From Malikia sp. (GTDB taxonomy: Bacteria; Pseudomonadota; Gammaproteobacteria; Burkholderiales; Burkholderiaceae_C): a stretch of 64,000 nucleotides of DNA. Positions 47,492 through 56,243 of this stretch are shown here, in pieces; position 1 is the stretch's first letter; every line of letters begins with the position of its first letter. The position numbers and the translations under genes are program-made. The notes below the pieces were generated by a model, which did no database searches, had not been told where the DNA came from, and saw only the letters and a list, made by a program, of their open reading frames with translations. The stretch spans positions 1-64,000 of the forward strand of contig NZ_JAQTZS010000002.1 of the NCBI RefSeq assembly GCF_028687635.1. The letters run 5' to 3'.

Positions 47492-47833
47492 ATGACGATT
47501 GCCATCGATACCTCACAGATCGCCGCGATGGCGACACAGATGCGAGAAGCCGTCAGTCGCGTGCAAGCGGCTGTCCCCAAGCCCGTGGCCGCTCCGGAAG
47601 CGGACGAGCATGCCGACTTCATGAAAATCTTCCAAGCCCAACTCGAGCAAGTCAGCGGGCTTGACCAGAAGGCCAAGGACCTCGGCGAACGCTTTGCGCT
47701 GGGCGACGACAGTGTCCACCTGTCGGACGTCATGATCGCCAGCCAGAAGGCCGGCATCGCCTTGCAGACCACGGTCCAGGTGCGCAACAAGCTGGTGTCC
47801 GCCTACCACGAGATCATGAACATGCAGGTCTGA
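47492..47833 (+). CDS. fliE: Flagellar MS-ring/rod adaptor FliE
   Basis: 113 residues. The conserved C-terminal half reads FALGDDSVHLSDVMIASQKAGIALQTTVQVRNKLVSAYHEIMNMQV, typical of FliE. The N-terminal half is Ala/Met-rich. It joins the MS-ring to the rod and is the first exported rod part. It stands alone on the plus strand, opposite fliF; the spacer to fliF is AT-rich (47,425-47,475) and must hold divergent promoters, but I cannot assign boxes with confidence. Confidence 0.95.
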   Translation: MTIAIDTSQIAAMATQMREAVSRVQAAVPKPVAAPEADEHADFMKIFQAQLEQVSGLDQKAKDLGERFALGDDSVHLSDVMIASQKAGIALQTTVQVRNKLVSAYHEIMNMQV

Positions 47834-47980
47834 TTGCGCTCCAATAGATCTCATTTTAGCCTATATCAGGCTGTAACAAAAACTTCATATTTGACTGGCA
47901 TGATTTGATCATAAACAGCTGGCAATCTGGCATTTGCTAAGTTGTTGACTGGATGTTTTGATCAAATTACTGGCTCATTT

Positions 47981-49534
47981 ATGAATTTCATCCGGGAAAT
48001 GAAGATCGGCACCCGTTTGGCGGCGAGTTTCAACTTGCTGCTGGTGCTCATGGCGGGCATCGCCTCGATCGGCATGTACTTCAACGAGCGCATGAGCGAG
48101 CGCATCCGGGTCGTATACGAGGACCGGGTGCTGCCGGTGCAGCAGTTGTCCTCGATCGACGACCGCATCCAGCGCAACCGCGTGCTGGTCATGAGCATGC
48201 TGATCAGCCCCGACCGCTCGACCGTCGAACGGCAGAGCGCGGAATTTGCCCGCAATCGCGAGTTCATCGACAAGACCTGGAAGGCCTTCCTGGCATTGCC
48301 GCAAACGGCGGTCGAGTCCAGCTTGATCCGCACGGTGCAACAACGGCTCGATACCTATTTCGGCGAGGGCCTGAACCCGGTGAACCAGGCCATGGTCGAT
48401 GACCAGTACGATGAGGCGGCCGATCTCTACTTGCGCAAGCTCGTCCCGCTGGAGCCCCCGGTACGCGAAGTCATGGACCGACTGATCCAGCTCAAGATCG
48501 AGCAGTCCCAGCAGGAGTTCAAGGACTCGATGCAGGCCAAGCAGGTCGTGAACGGCATCATGGTCGTGGTGGCCTTGCTGGCGCTGGCCACGGGCGCCCT
48601 GCTGTCGTGGGTCATCACCCGCTCCATCACCGCGCCGATCGCTGACGCGGTGCGTGTCGCCAACATGGTCGCTAGCGGCGATCTGAGCGCCGACATCGAG
48701 GTGAAGGGGAAGGATGAAACGGCGAACATGCTGGCCGCGCTCAAGACGATGCATGACAACCTGCACGAGATCGTGCTGCAGGTGCGTCATGGCAGCGAGA
48801 CCATCGCGCTCGGGTCCAAGGAAATCGCCACCGGCAGCGCCGCCCTCGCGCAACGAACCGAGGAGCAGGCGGCCAATCTCGAACAAACCTCGGCTGCCAT
48901 GGCCGAAATCACCGAGATGGTCAGCCACAACGCGAATACCGCGCTGCAGGCGAGCAAACTGGCCCATGCCGCCAGCGGATCGGCCGTTCAGGGCGGCCAG
49001 GTGGTGGCTCAGGTGGTGGAAACCATGGAGCAGATCAGCCAGAGCAGCCGGCAGATTTCCGATATCACCTCGATCATCGACAGCATCGCGTTCCAGACCA
49101 ATATCCTCGCGCTCAATGCCGCCGTCGAGGCCGCCCGTGCCGGCGAGCAGGGTCGTGGCTTCGCCGTCGTGGCCACCGAGGTGCGCAACCTGGCGCAGCG
49201 CAGCGCGGCAGCGGCGCGCGACATCAAGGTGCTGATCGCCGGCAGCGTGCAGCGCGTGGAGGCCGGCTCCCAGCTGGTGGCGCAAGCCGGCGAGAGCGTC
49301 ACGGGCATCGTGCGCCAGGTCAGTAGCGTCGCCGAGCTGATCGAGCAGATGTCCCGCGCCGGCAGCGAGCAGTCCAGCGGCATTGATCAGGTCAGCCGGT
49401 CGGTGGCCGTGCTCGACGGCATGACCCAACACAACGCCGCGCTGGTCGAGGAAAGCGCGGCCGCCGCGGAAAGCCTCAAGCACCAGGCGGCGCACCTCGA
49501 CGCCATGGTTCAGGTGTTCAAGGTCTCCGCCTAA
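47981..49534 (+). CDS. Methyl-accepting chemotaxis protein with four-helix-bundle ligand domain
   Basis: 517 residues if started at the ATG at 47981 ([21 protein letters not shown]); ATG at 47999 is an alternative and a TTG at 47942 is unlikely. Helix 1 at about 15-35, a periplasmic helical domain of the Tar-like 4HB_MCP type (about 36-190), helix 2 with [20 protein letters not shown] near 190-215, HAMP, then the MCP tip [23 protein letters not shown] near 365-390. It ends in KVSA without a CheR tether. Follows fliE by 147 bp of AT-rich sequence. Confidence 0.93.
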   Translation: MNFIREMKIGTRLAASFNLLLVLMAGIASIGMYFNERMSERIRVVYEDRVLPVQQLSSIDDRIQRNRVLVMSMLISPDRSTVERQSAEFARNREFIDKTWKAFLALPQTAVESSLIRTVQQRLDTYFGEGLNPVNQAMVDDQYDEAADLYLRKLVPLEPPVREVMDRLIQLKIEQSQQEFKDSMQAKQVVNGIMVVVALLALATGALLSWVITRSITAPIADAVRVANMVASGDLSADIEVKGKDETANMLAALKTMHDNLHEIVLQVRHGSETIALGSKEIATGSAALAQRTEEQAANLEQTSAAMAEITEMVSHNANTALQASKLAHAASGSAVQGGQVVAQVVETMEQISQSSRQISDITSIIDSIAFQTNILALNAAVEAARAGEQGRGFAVVATEVRNLAQRSAAAARDIKVLIAGSVQRVEAGSQLVAQAGESVTGIVRQVSSVAELIEQMSRAGSEQSSGIDQVSRSVAVLDGMTQHNAALVEESAAAAESLKHQAAHLDAMVQVFKVSA

Positions 49535-49818
49535 GCGGTTTTCTGCGCCGGGGGCAGGGCGGCCTCGATCTGGTAGAGCCAGGCCAGCAGCTCGGCCACC
49601 ACGCGATACAGCTCGGGCGGGATTTGCTGGTCCAGATCCACGTCCATCAGCAGCGCGACCAGTTCGCGCGACTCATGCACGTAGACGCCGTTCTGCCTGG
49701 CCAGCTCGATGATGCGTTCGGCCACGGCGCCCTTGCCGGACGCCACCACCTTGGGCGCGGCGCTGCCCGCCGTGTAGGCCAGCGCCACGGCGTTGCGCAT
49801 GGCCTCAGGCGTGGGCAT
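49531..49818 (-). CDS. FlhB C-terminal-domain homologue (FlhB2/YlqH-like)
   Basis: 95 residues from ATG at 49818, matching only the cytoplasmic domain of Flh[42 protein letters not shown] and [25 protein letters not shown]. The NPTH autocleavage motif of full FlhB is absent (here A-Y-T-A-G aligns before K-V-V-A-S-G-K-G). Such stand-alone domains occur as FlhX or YlqH in other bacteria, typically beside a FliK-like gene, as here (14-bp overlap). It may modulate substrate switching. Confidence 0.85.
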   Translation of the reverse strand: MPTPEAMRNAVALAYTAGSAAPKVVASGKGAVAERIIELARQNGVYVHESRELVALLMDVDLDQQIPPELYRVVAELLAWLYQIEAALPPAQKTA

Positions 49819-50815
49819 CGCGTTGCACCATGAAGCCATCCAGTGCCGTGCCAGTGGCCGCCAGCGCATCGTCCAGCCGCTGACGCTCGGCATGCAGCGT
49901 GGTGATCGCCACCTCGCGCTCGGCGCGGACCTGGAGTTGCACGCGCTGGCCCTGCAGTCGGATGCGGACATCGACCGGTCCGAGCTCGGGCAGTTCGAGC
50001 TTGAGTACCGTGTTCCAGGCCGCCGCCGCGACGCCCGGCTCTGCTGACCCGTTGCCGTTGCCGCGTCCGTCCTTGCTGACTTCCCATTGCAAGGGTTGGC
50101 CAGGCCAGAGCTCGCCTTGCCAGGCGAAATGACGTTGCTCCAGCGTGTCCAGTTGCAGCGGCACCTGGGCGCTGGCCTGCAGTCCGCTGGCTTGGGGCGA
50201 GTCGGTCTGGTTTTGCGGCTCCTGTCGGATCTGTGCCAGGCTGCGTTCTCCGTTGGCCCACTGGCGCAAATGCGATTCGTAGAACAGCCCGCTGCGCTCC
50301 AGCGCCTGTTGCAGCTGATTGGCCAGCTGGGGGGCTACCGGCTCTTGTGTGGCGGCCTGGTCGGGCAGCAGCGCGGCCTGTCCCACCACATGGTGGGGTT
50401 GCTGCGCCTGCTCGGCCTGGTGCAGCAACTGGTCGATCAGGCGTGCCGTGGGGCTCAGCGTGGTCGTCGTGGCCGGGTTGGGGTAGCCGATGCCGAAGGT
50501 CAGGCGCGGTTCGCGTGCCAGCAGCGTCAATTCGAGCTTGTCGCCCAGCTGGATGCCGGCGGGGAGTTGCATATGCACCTCCACGCCAGTCTGTACCGCC
50601 TGGGCGAACGGTGTCGTGGCTGGCTGGGTCACTCGAACCAGCCAGCTGCCGCTGCTCAAGCGGTCCATTACCTGGGCATTCAAGAACTTGCCCACGGCCA
50701 TCTGTTCCAGCCGCGCCGAGCTGTCCTGGCGCGGATCGGCCACGGCCGCCATGCTGCGCACGGCTTGTGGCGCGGAGATGGGCGGGGCGCTGCTCGGGTT
50801 CAGTTGTACCGGCAT
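49805..50815 (-). CDS. Second FliK-like hook-length-control-domain protein
   Basis: 336 residues, Gln/Ala/Pro-rich, with a C-terminal segment that fits the Flg_hook domain: KLELPELGPVDVRIRLQGQRVQLQVRAEREVAITTL, the counterpart of LNPPHLGPIQVTVQIENQQ in FliK. A middle block (PQLANQLQQALERSGLFYESHLRQWANGERSL) is characteristic of this secondary family. It overlaps the FlhB2-like gene, as in the B. subtilis ylqG-ylqH pair. A role in export switching is inferred. Confidence 0.78.
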   Translation of the reverse strand: MPVQLNPSSAPPISAPQAVRSMAAVADPRQDSSARLEQMAVGKFLNAQVMDRLSSGSWLVRVTQPATTPFAQAVQTGVEVHMQLPAGIQLGDKLELTLLAREPRLTFGIGYPNPATTTTLSPTARLIDQLLHQAEQAQQPHHVVGQAALLPDQAATQEPVAPQLANQLQQALERSGLFYESHLRQWANGERSLAQIRQEPQNQTDSPQASGLQASAQVPLQLDTLEQRHFAWQGELWPGQPLQWEVSKDGRGNGNGSAEPGVAAAAWNTVLKLELPELGPVDVRIRLQGQRVQLQVRAEREVAITTLHAERQRLDDALAATGTALDGFMVQRDAHA

Positions 50816-50832
50816 TCAGCAGCCATGTCGGT

Positions 50833-51171
50833 TCAGAAGCTGCGGTTGTCGCCGTAAGCCTGCCGCAGCTTGCGCTGGGTCCCGACGTTGTGCATCAGCG
50901 CCTGCAGTTCGAGCATCCACGGCTGCGTGATGTTGCGGATGGCGCGGTCGTTGTTCAATATGGCCTGGATCAGCTGGCATCGCTGCTGCCGCTGGGGCTG
51001 GCTCAGGGACTGGCCGGCTGGCGTGGTCTTGAGCTGCTCGACTTCGCTCAGGAAGCGCGCGCCCAGAGCATCCAGTCGCTCCCAGTCATGCTCCCGGGCG
51101 GCTTCCAGCATCTCGTCGCTGATGTGCGAGACGGCCATGTATTGCGACAGCATTTGATCGGCGGTGTCCAT
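50833..51171 (-). CDS. fliT: Flagellar protein FliT (FliD chaperone)
   Basis: 112 residues, all-helical. The pattern MLSQYMAVSHISDEMLEAAREHDWERLDALGARFLSEVEQLK followed by IQAILNNDRAIRNITQPWMLELQALM fits FliT proteins, which bind FliD and, in enterics, FlhDC. Just after fliS on the same strand. Confidence 0.88.
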   Translation of the reverse strand: MDTADQMLSQYMAVSHISDEMLEAAREHDWERLDALGARFLSEVEQLKTTPAGQSLSQPQRQQRCQLIQAILNNDRAIRNITQPWMLELQALMHNVGTQRKLRQAYGDNRSF

Positions 51172-51174
51172 CGG

Positions 51175-51591
51175 TCAGGTCAGGGCAGGGGTGTCCATCT
51201 GGGTTTTCGGGTCGATCGCATCCCAGGCCGACTTCAGGTCGGCCAACAGCCGGTAGACTTCCTGCAGCAGCGCGGGATCGTTTTTCAGGTGCGCCTCGGC
51301 CAGACGCTCGCCCATGTAGAGGTAGAGCGCATTGAGATTATCCGCCAGTTCGCCGCCTTCCTTGAGCTTGAGGCTGGCGCGCAGGCCCTGGTTGATGATG
51401 TTCATGGCATGGCTGATGGCCTTGCCTTTTTCGGCAATTTCTCCGGCCTTCATGTGCTTTTCGGCCTTCACGATGGCCAGCAGCGCACCATCGAACAGCA
51501 TGGCAATCAGCTTGTGTGGGCTGGCCGAGATGACGCCCGTTTCGAGGCCCACCTTGGCGTAGGCTTGTGCGGCATTGCGATTTCCAAACAT
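51175..51591 (-). CDS. fliS: Flagellin chaperone FliS
   Basis: 138 residues. NAAQAYAKVGLETGVISASPHKLIAMLFDGALLAIVKAEKHM and the late MNIINQGLRASLKLKEGGELADNLNALYLYMGERL are the FliS signatures. It binds the C-terminus of FliC and keeps it unfolded for export. Between fliD and fliT. Confidence 0.97.
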   Translation of the reverse strand: MFGNRNAAQAYAKVGLETGVISASPHKLIAMLFDGALLAIVKAEKHMKAGEIAEKGKAISHAMNIINQGLRASLKLKEGGELADNLNALYLYMGERLAEAHLKNDPALLQEVYRLLADLKSAWDAIDPKTQMDTPALT

Positions 51592-51610
51592 CAGCGGTTC
51601 TCTTGTTTTA

Positions 51611-53608
51611 TCAGCCCAGAGCGGCCAGCTGCTGGGTCAGGTAGTTGGCGGTGGAGTTCATCTTCGACATGAGGGAATCGAGCGCGTTGAACTGCTTCTG
51701 GTATTGCGCCTGCAGCGTGTCCAAGTGCATCTGCTCGCGCAACTGGGCACTGCTGAGCCTTTTCAGGCTGCTGTTGATGCCCTCGGTGCGCGCGGTCAAG
51801 CTACCATTGTTACCGAGGAAGTCTGCCGCCAATTGGTCGAGTTGAGCCGCAAAACCCCGGCTGAAATTGATATTGCCCCTCGGACCCGTGGTGCCGCCCG
51901 ATACCGTGATCTTGAGTCCGGCCGCGGCATCGCCCGTGGCTGCGGTCAATGTCTGGCCGCTGCCGATCGCCGCCACGCCGTTGATGGTGCCCATCAGCGC
52001 CGTTCCCTGGGTGGCCGTGCCGCTGCCGCCCAGCACCGTGCTGGCGGCGTTGCCCGCCAGGTTGACGCTGGAGCTGGCGCTGTAGCGGCTGGAGGTCAGA
52101 CTGAGCACGCCGTTGCTGTCCGCGCTCACGCTGACGGCCGATCCCACGCTCGTGAAGGCCGTGGTGCCGTTGATGCGGGTTTGGATTTCGGCCGCCAGGG
52201 CCGCAGCCGAGGCATAGCTGCCTGGCGTCAGGGTGATGCTGGCGTTGATGTTGTCCAGCGTCACGTTCAGCGTGTCGTTGCTGCCCGCGGCAATGGTCAG
52301 CCCGGCCGCGCCTTGGCCGACCAGGCTGCCTTGCGTCGCCAGCTGGCTCACGTCCACGGCGTAATTGCCCGCCAGCGTGCCGCTGGTGCTGCCGGTGTAG
52401 CGGATCTGGCTGTCCGAGCTGCTGCCGTTGGCGGCAAACAGGCTGGACAGCTGGCTGAAATTGGTCTCGATCGCCGTTTGCAGCTTGGTTTTTCCCGTGC
52501 TGCTGTTGACCTTGGTGTTCAGGGCCAGCGTGCCGTCGGTCTGTGTTTCCACGCCAATCTGATTGAGCAGGGTGAAGCTGCTGGCGCCGCCCGTCAATTG
52601 CGCGCTGATGATGCCGCGCAATTGACTGCGCATCACGCGGATGGTCGAGTCACCATGCAGCGCGCCGGCTTTCTTGGTCGCCGGATCGTATTTCGACAGG
52701 TCCTGCAGCGACTTGTCGATCTTGTTGTAGGCATCGACAAAACCCGTCACCGCCTTGGTCACCGCCTCCGTGTCATAGGCCACCGCCAGACTGGTCGGGC
52801 TGCCGAGATTGGTCTTCTTCAGGTTGAGGGTGACGCCCGGCACCACGTCGCTCACGCTGTTGCTGGCCTTTTTCACAAGGACGCCGTTGACTGTCAGCTC
52901 GGCGCTTTGGGCCTCGGAGGTCTGCTCCATGCTTTTGGTGCCGGCCGGGTCGTAGGCCAGCAGGCTGGACAGGGTCGCGTCACCGCTGACACCGATGCGC
53001 ATGCTGTTGGCTTCGCCCGTGCTGCTGCTGCTGAGCGTCAGGCGATAAGGCTGGTTGCTGCCGTCGTTGACGATGGTGGCGGTCACGCCCATGCCGGCGG
53101 CATTGATGGCATCACGAATGCCCGTCAGCGTGTTGTTGCTGGAGTCAATGGTGAGCGTCTTGCCGCCCAGCCCGTTGGGTGTGAAGCTGGTGGTGCCGTT
53201 GCTGGTACTTGTGGTGCCAAAGTCGAACGTCAGCGTGCCCGAGCCCACCACGGCACTGGCATTGGTCTGTCCGGCGCCGACCAGGGTCTGCGCTTGCGCC
53301 AGTTTTCTTACCTCCACCGAATAGTTGCCCGGCACCGCGCCAACGCCCCCGGTGGCGCTCAGCACGGTGTCATCGACCGGCTTGGCGGTGACGGTCGCCA
53401 GCTTGGCCGGATCGGTCAGCGCGGACAGGGCCGTGCGAAACTGCGACAGCCCGCTCGAAATCGTGCCGTAGGCCGATAATTGCGCCTGGTAGGCGGTTTG
53501 CTTGGTGGTCAGCGCGTTCATCGGCCCTTGCGAGGCCTTCATCAACTGCGTGACGATGGCGCTCACATCCAGGCCAGAGCCGATACCTGCAGAAACCAGT
53601 GTTGCCAT
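51611..53608 (-). CDS. fliD: Flagellar filament cap protein FliD (HAP2)
   Basis: 665 residues, longer than enteric FliD (about 470), the excess lying in the variable outer domains (about 130-330 and 400-520). N-terminal D0: IGSGLDVSAIVTQLMKASQGPMNAL; conserved VEVRKLAQAQTLVG; C-terminus LDTLQAQYQKQFNALDSLMSKMNSTANYLTQQLAAL. It caps the filament so flagellin can assemble, and its outer domains often mediate adhesion. Rich in Ser/Thr, hence a possible glycosylation target. Confidence 0.96.
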   Translation of the reverse strand: MATLVSAGIGSGLDVSAIVTQLMKASQGPMNALTTKQTAYQAQLSAYGTISSGLSQFRTALSALTDPAKLATVTAKPVDDTVLSATGGVGAVPGNYSVEVRKLAQAQTLVGAGQTNASAVVGSGTLTFDFGTTSTSNGTTSFTPNGLGGKTLTIDSSNNTLTGIRDAINAAGMGVTATIVNDGSNQPYRLTLSSSSTGEANSMRIGVSGDATLSSLLAYDPAGTKSMEQTSEAQSAELTVNGVLVKKASNSVSDVVPGVTLNLKKTNLGSPTSLAVAYDTEAVTKAVTGFVDAYNKIDKSLQDLSKYDPATKKAGALHGDSTIRVMRSQLRGIISAQLTGGASSFTLLNQIGVETQTDGTLALNTKVNSSTGKTKLQTAIETNFSQLSSLFAANGSSSDSQIRYTGSTSGTLAGNYAVDVSQLATQGSLVGQGAAGLTIAAGSNDTLNVTLDNINASITLTPGSYASAAALAAEIQTRINGTTAFTSVGSAVSVSADSNGVLSLTSSRYSASSSVNLAGNAASTVLGGSGTATQGTALMGTINGVAAIGSGQTLTAATGDAAAGLKITVSGGTTGPRGNINFSRGFAAQLDQLAADFLGNNGSLTARTEGINSSLKRLSSAQLREQMHLDTLQAQYQKQFNALDSLMSKMNSTANYLTQQLAALG

Positions 53609-53651
53609 GGTGTTGCCTCCTTGGCCCAGATGTCAGGCCCGTTCCAGGCCT

Positions 53652-54056
53652 TCAAGCCTTGGTGTTGAGAATGATGCCCTGATTCTTGCTCATGGCCTGG
53701 CTCCAGGCCAGCGCCTCCTCATTGGGAATCTGCCGGATGACTTGGTCATTCTTGGTGTCCATCACCTTGATCACGACCTGGCCACTGCCGTCATCGACGC
53801 TGAAGCGCACCGAGGTGTTCGCGGGGTCCAGCTGCTGGTTGAGTTTTTCAGCGACTTTTTGCGCATCCTGGGCCGTGAGGCTGCCGCTCTCGGGCTTGCC
53901 CGCCGCGCTGGCGGGGTGGTCGGACTGGGGCTTGTCTGTCGCGGCGGTAGCGGCCGTGGCGGTAGCGGCCGTGGCCGGCTTGGGTGTGCTCACCGGCGCC
54001 AGCTGCTGGGCCGCCGGCGCCGCTGCGGGCAATGAGCTGACGGGGGTAATCGACAT
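53652..54056 (-). CDS. flaG: FlaG family protein
   Basis: 134 residues. A low-complexity Ala/Thr/Pro N-terminal half is followed by the FlaG domain (about 70-134): QKVAEKLNQQLDPANTSVRFSVDDGSGQVVIKVMDTKNDQVIRQIPNEEAL. FlaG influences filament length and usually lies between fliC and fliD, as here. Confidence 0.93.
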   Translation of the reverse strand: MSITPVSSLPAAAPAAQQLAPVSTPKPATAATATAATAATDKPQSDHPASAAGKPESGSLTAQDAQKVAEKLNQQLDPANTSVRFSVDDGSGQVVIKVMDTKNDQVIRQIPNEEALAWSQAMSKNQGIILNTKA

Positions 54057-54085
54057 GGTTCGACCTTCGGGTCAAAGGGATGAAG

Positions 54086-54122
54086 AAAAAACCCGCGCCG
54101 CGAGCGGTGCCCAGGGCGCGGG
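54086..54122 (-). terminator. Rho-independent terminator of fliC
   Basis: On the minus strand CCCGCGCC, a 15-base spacer, GGCGCGGG, then TTTTTTC. It lies 46-82 bases after the fliC stop. Confidence 0.85.
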
Positions 54123-54138
54123 AGAGGCCAGTACGGAT

Positions 54139-54157
54139 CAGACGGCCAGGCCGTCTG
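54139..54157 (-). other. Extra stem-loop just after fliC
   Basis: A perfect 9-bp stem, CAGACGGCC and GGCCGTCTG, with a one-base loop, 11-29 bases after the fliC stop and before the terminator. Could slow 3' decay of the flagellin mRNA. Confidence 0.6.
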
Positions 54158-54167
54158 AAGTCCGGAT

Positions 54168-55031
54168 TTAGCGCAGCAGAGCCATCACGCCGTTGGGCAG
54201 CTGGTTGGCCTGCGACAGCATGGCCATGCCCGCCTGTTGCAGAATCTGGCCGCGCGACATGTTGGCGGTTTCAGCCGCGAAGTCGGCATCCATGATGCGG
54301 CTCTTGGCGGCCGACTGGTTTTCGACCGAGACTTGCAGGGTCGAAATCACCGAGGTCAGGCGGTTTTGCACGGCGCCGTCCTTGATGGCTGCCTCGTTGA
54401 CGGACTTCAGTGCGGCGTCAATCGCGTCAATGGCCGCGGTGGCGCTGGCTGCGGTGGCACTGGCTGCATCGGTTCCGAGGGTGATTGCCGACGAGGTGGC
54501 GGCAGCCACGGCGCCAGTCGCCATGTTGTTGATATTGATGGTGATGGTGTCGTTGGCCCCCGTGCTGTCTCCGATTTGGAAGGAGAATGCAACACTGGTG
54601 TCTGCAGCGGCGCCTGACAGCAGGCTCTGACCGTTGAACTTGGTGTTTTGCGTGACACGGGTGATCTCTTCTTGCAGCTGAGAGAACTCGGTGTTCAGCG
54701 ACACACGGTCTTCACTCGTGTTGGTGTCGTTGGCGGCTTGCACGGCCAGTTCACGCATGCGCTGCAGGCTGCTCTGGATCTGGCTCATCGCGCCGTCGGC
54801 GGTCTGCGTCAGCGAGATCGCATCGTTGGCGTTGCGGATCGCGACGTTCTGGCCGCGGATCTTGCTGTCCATGTTGCTGGCGATGGCGAAGCCGGCCGCG
54901 TCGTCCTTGGCGCTCTGCACACGCAGACCCGAGGACAGGCGGCTCATGGCCGTTTGCTGTGCGGTTTGCGAAGTAGACAGATTGCGCTGGGTTTGCAGCG
55001 CTGCCAAGTTGGTGTTGATATAGGAAGACAT
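54168..55031 (-). CDS. fliC: Flagellin
   Basis: 287 residues, a short flagellin with conserved D0/D1 ends: INTNLAALQTQRNLSTSQ, MSRLSSGLRVQSAKDDAAGFAIA, and at the C-terminus ENQSAAKSRIMDADFAAETANMSRGQILQQAGMAMLSQANQLPNGVMALL. The central domain (about 140-215) is Ala/Thr/Ser-rich and compact, so no large outer D2/D3 domains exist. A sigma-28-type promoter and a strong terminator flank it. Neighbouring glycosyltransferase genes make it a likely substrate for glycosylation. Confidence 0.98.
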   Translation of the reverse strand: MSSYINTNLAALQTQRNLSTSQTAQQTAMSRLSSGLRVQSAKDDAAGFAIASNMDSKIRGQNVAIRNANDAISLTQTADGAMSQIQSSLQRMRELAVQAANDTNTSEDRVSLNTEFSQLQEEITRVTQNTKFNGQSLLSGAAADTSVAFSFQIGDSTGANDTITININNMATGAVAAATSSAITLGTDAASATAASATAAIDAIDAALKSVNEAAIKDGAVQNRLTSVISTLQVSVENQSAAKSRIMDADFAAETANMSRGQILQQAGMAMLSQANQLPNGVMALLR

Positions 55032-55123
55032 GAAGGTTCTCCTTGAGCTAGGGACTTAGAACATCGGGCTGGTAGGCCCTTCAACTTTGGTCTGCCTGAG
55101 CGATCTGACCGCTGTTATGTGGG

Positions 55124-55150
55124 TTAACGAGTGCGCGCCGGAAAACTTGA
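55124..55150 (-). promoter_or_regulatory. Sigma-28 (FliA) promoter of fliC
   Basis: On the minus strand TCAAGTTT, 11 bases, CTCGTTAA; 12 of 16 positions match the consensus TAAAGTTT-N11-GCCGATAA with exact spacing. It ends about 93 bases before the ATG, leaving an untranslated leader of about 86 bases. Confidence 0.78.
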
Positions 55151-55169
55151 GGCGGTTTTTGAAGTTTTT

Positions 55170-56243
55170 TCAAAAAGTGGCGGCTTCCGGTGCCCATGAA
55201 ACCAGCCCGGCGCGAATGACGGCCAGGTTGTGCGCGGCCAGGTGACTCCCGCGTCCTGCCACGCTGCCTGCCAGTTCGGGGCGTTCACCAATTTCCAGGC
55301 AGCGCTGCCAGGCGGCCTCGGCCAAGGGCAACCAGTGCGCCTGGGCCTGTTCGGGGTGGCGCAAGGCGCATGCCAGCAACAGGTTGCCCAGGGTGAAGAA
55401 GAAGTCGGGCGAATCGACCCAGTCTGGCATCAGCGCTTCAGCGTTCGACAAGGCTTCGTCCAGTTGGCCCGCCTGCGTCAGGCAGTGCAGTGTCCTGACC
55501 ACGAGGTCATGGCGGTAGCCAGCGCCCACCGGCAGTCGGATACAGGCTTGCCGGTAATGCGTGTAAGCGGCGTCATGTTCACCATAAATCTCGCAGTCCT
55601 TGCCCAACTGGTAATGCAGGTAAGCATCGTCGGGAGCCTCCTGCAAGGCTTGCTGCAGCAGCGCGCGGTTGCGCCCCTGCTTGCTGGCCAGCCGGGCGCG
55701 GGTATAGCCGTCATGTCCCAGCACCAGGGGCAACCGGGTGCGCGGCAGGGGCGACACCGGCTGTTCGTGGATGCGGCCCGCGTAACGCACACCACGCGGC
55801 AGCAGGCGGGGAATCCAGGCGTGGCTCTGTGCGGTGCTGCCGTTGAGGTCGAAGTCGTTGCGCACGCACACCACTCCCAACATGGGCGTGCACAGGGTGT
55901 CGCGCAGGCCCTCGGCGCCGCTGACTATCCATTCGTCGGCATCCATGATCAGGTGCCAGTCGGCATCCGCCAGTTCCAGTGCGGCATTGCGCGCGCGGGC
56001 AAAGTCGTCTGGCCAGGGCAGATGATGCACCTCGGCGCCGCAGGCCTGGGCAATGGCTGTGGTGTCATCCGTGGAGCCGGTGTCCAGCACCACCATGCGA
56101 TCGACCCAGGCGCGGGCGCTGTCCAGGCAGCGCGCGATGCAGCGCGCTTCGTCGCGGGCCAGCACCACCAGCGCCAGTTGGGAGGAGGGGGCTGTAGGCA
56201 TGGTTTTATCGCGCAGTGGTTTGGGAAGGCGGGTTTCAGACAT
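55170..56243 (-). CDS. Family 2 glycosyltransferase with C-terminal TPR-like region
   Basis: 357 residues from ATG at 56243 (ATG at 56201 is an alternative). GT-A fold marks: LVVLARDEARCIARCLDSA at the N-terminus, LDTGSTDDTTAIAQ, and the DxD motif in LIMDADEWIV near residue 117. The C-terminal half (about 200-330) has helical repeats with LHYQLGKDCEIYGEHDAAY typical of the glycosyltransferase/TPR proteins related to SunS and WaaE. The start overlaps the stop of the GT41-type gene by 8 bp, so the two are translated together. Probable flagellin- or surface-glycan enzyme. Confidence 0.86.
   Translation of the reverse strand: MSETRLPKPLRDKTMPTAPSSQLALVVLARDEARCIARCLDSARAWVDRMVVLDTGSTDDTTAIAQACGAEVHHLPWPDDFARARNAALELADADWHLIMDADEWIVSGAEGLRDTLCTPMLGVVCVRNDFDLNGSTAQSHAWIPRLLPRGVRYAGRIHEQPVSPLPRTRLPLVLGHDGYTRARLASKQGRNRALLQQALQEAPDDAYLHYQLGKDCEIYGEHDAAYTHYRQACIRLPVGAGYRHDLVVRTLHCLTQAGQLDEALSNAEALMPDWVDSPDFFFTLGNLLLACALRHPEQAQAHWLPLAEAAWQRCLEIGERPELAGSVAGRGSHLAAHNLAVIRAGLVSWAPEAATF

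Noticed and set aside
47880-47925. Possible sigma-28 site before the third chemoreceptor
   Set aside because: TCATATTT-N11-TTTGATCA matches only half of the -10 positions; too weak to list.
51575-53479. Plus-strand open frame of 634 codons
   Set aside because: Shadow of fliD on the opposite strand, low-complexity composition, no credible start signal.
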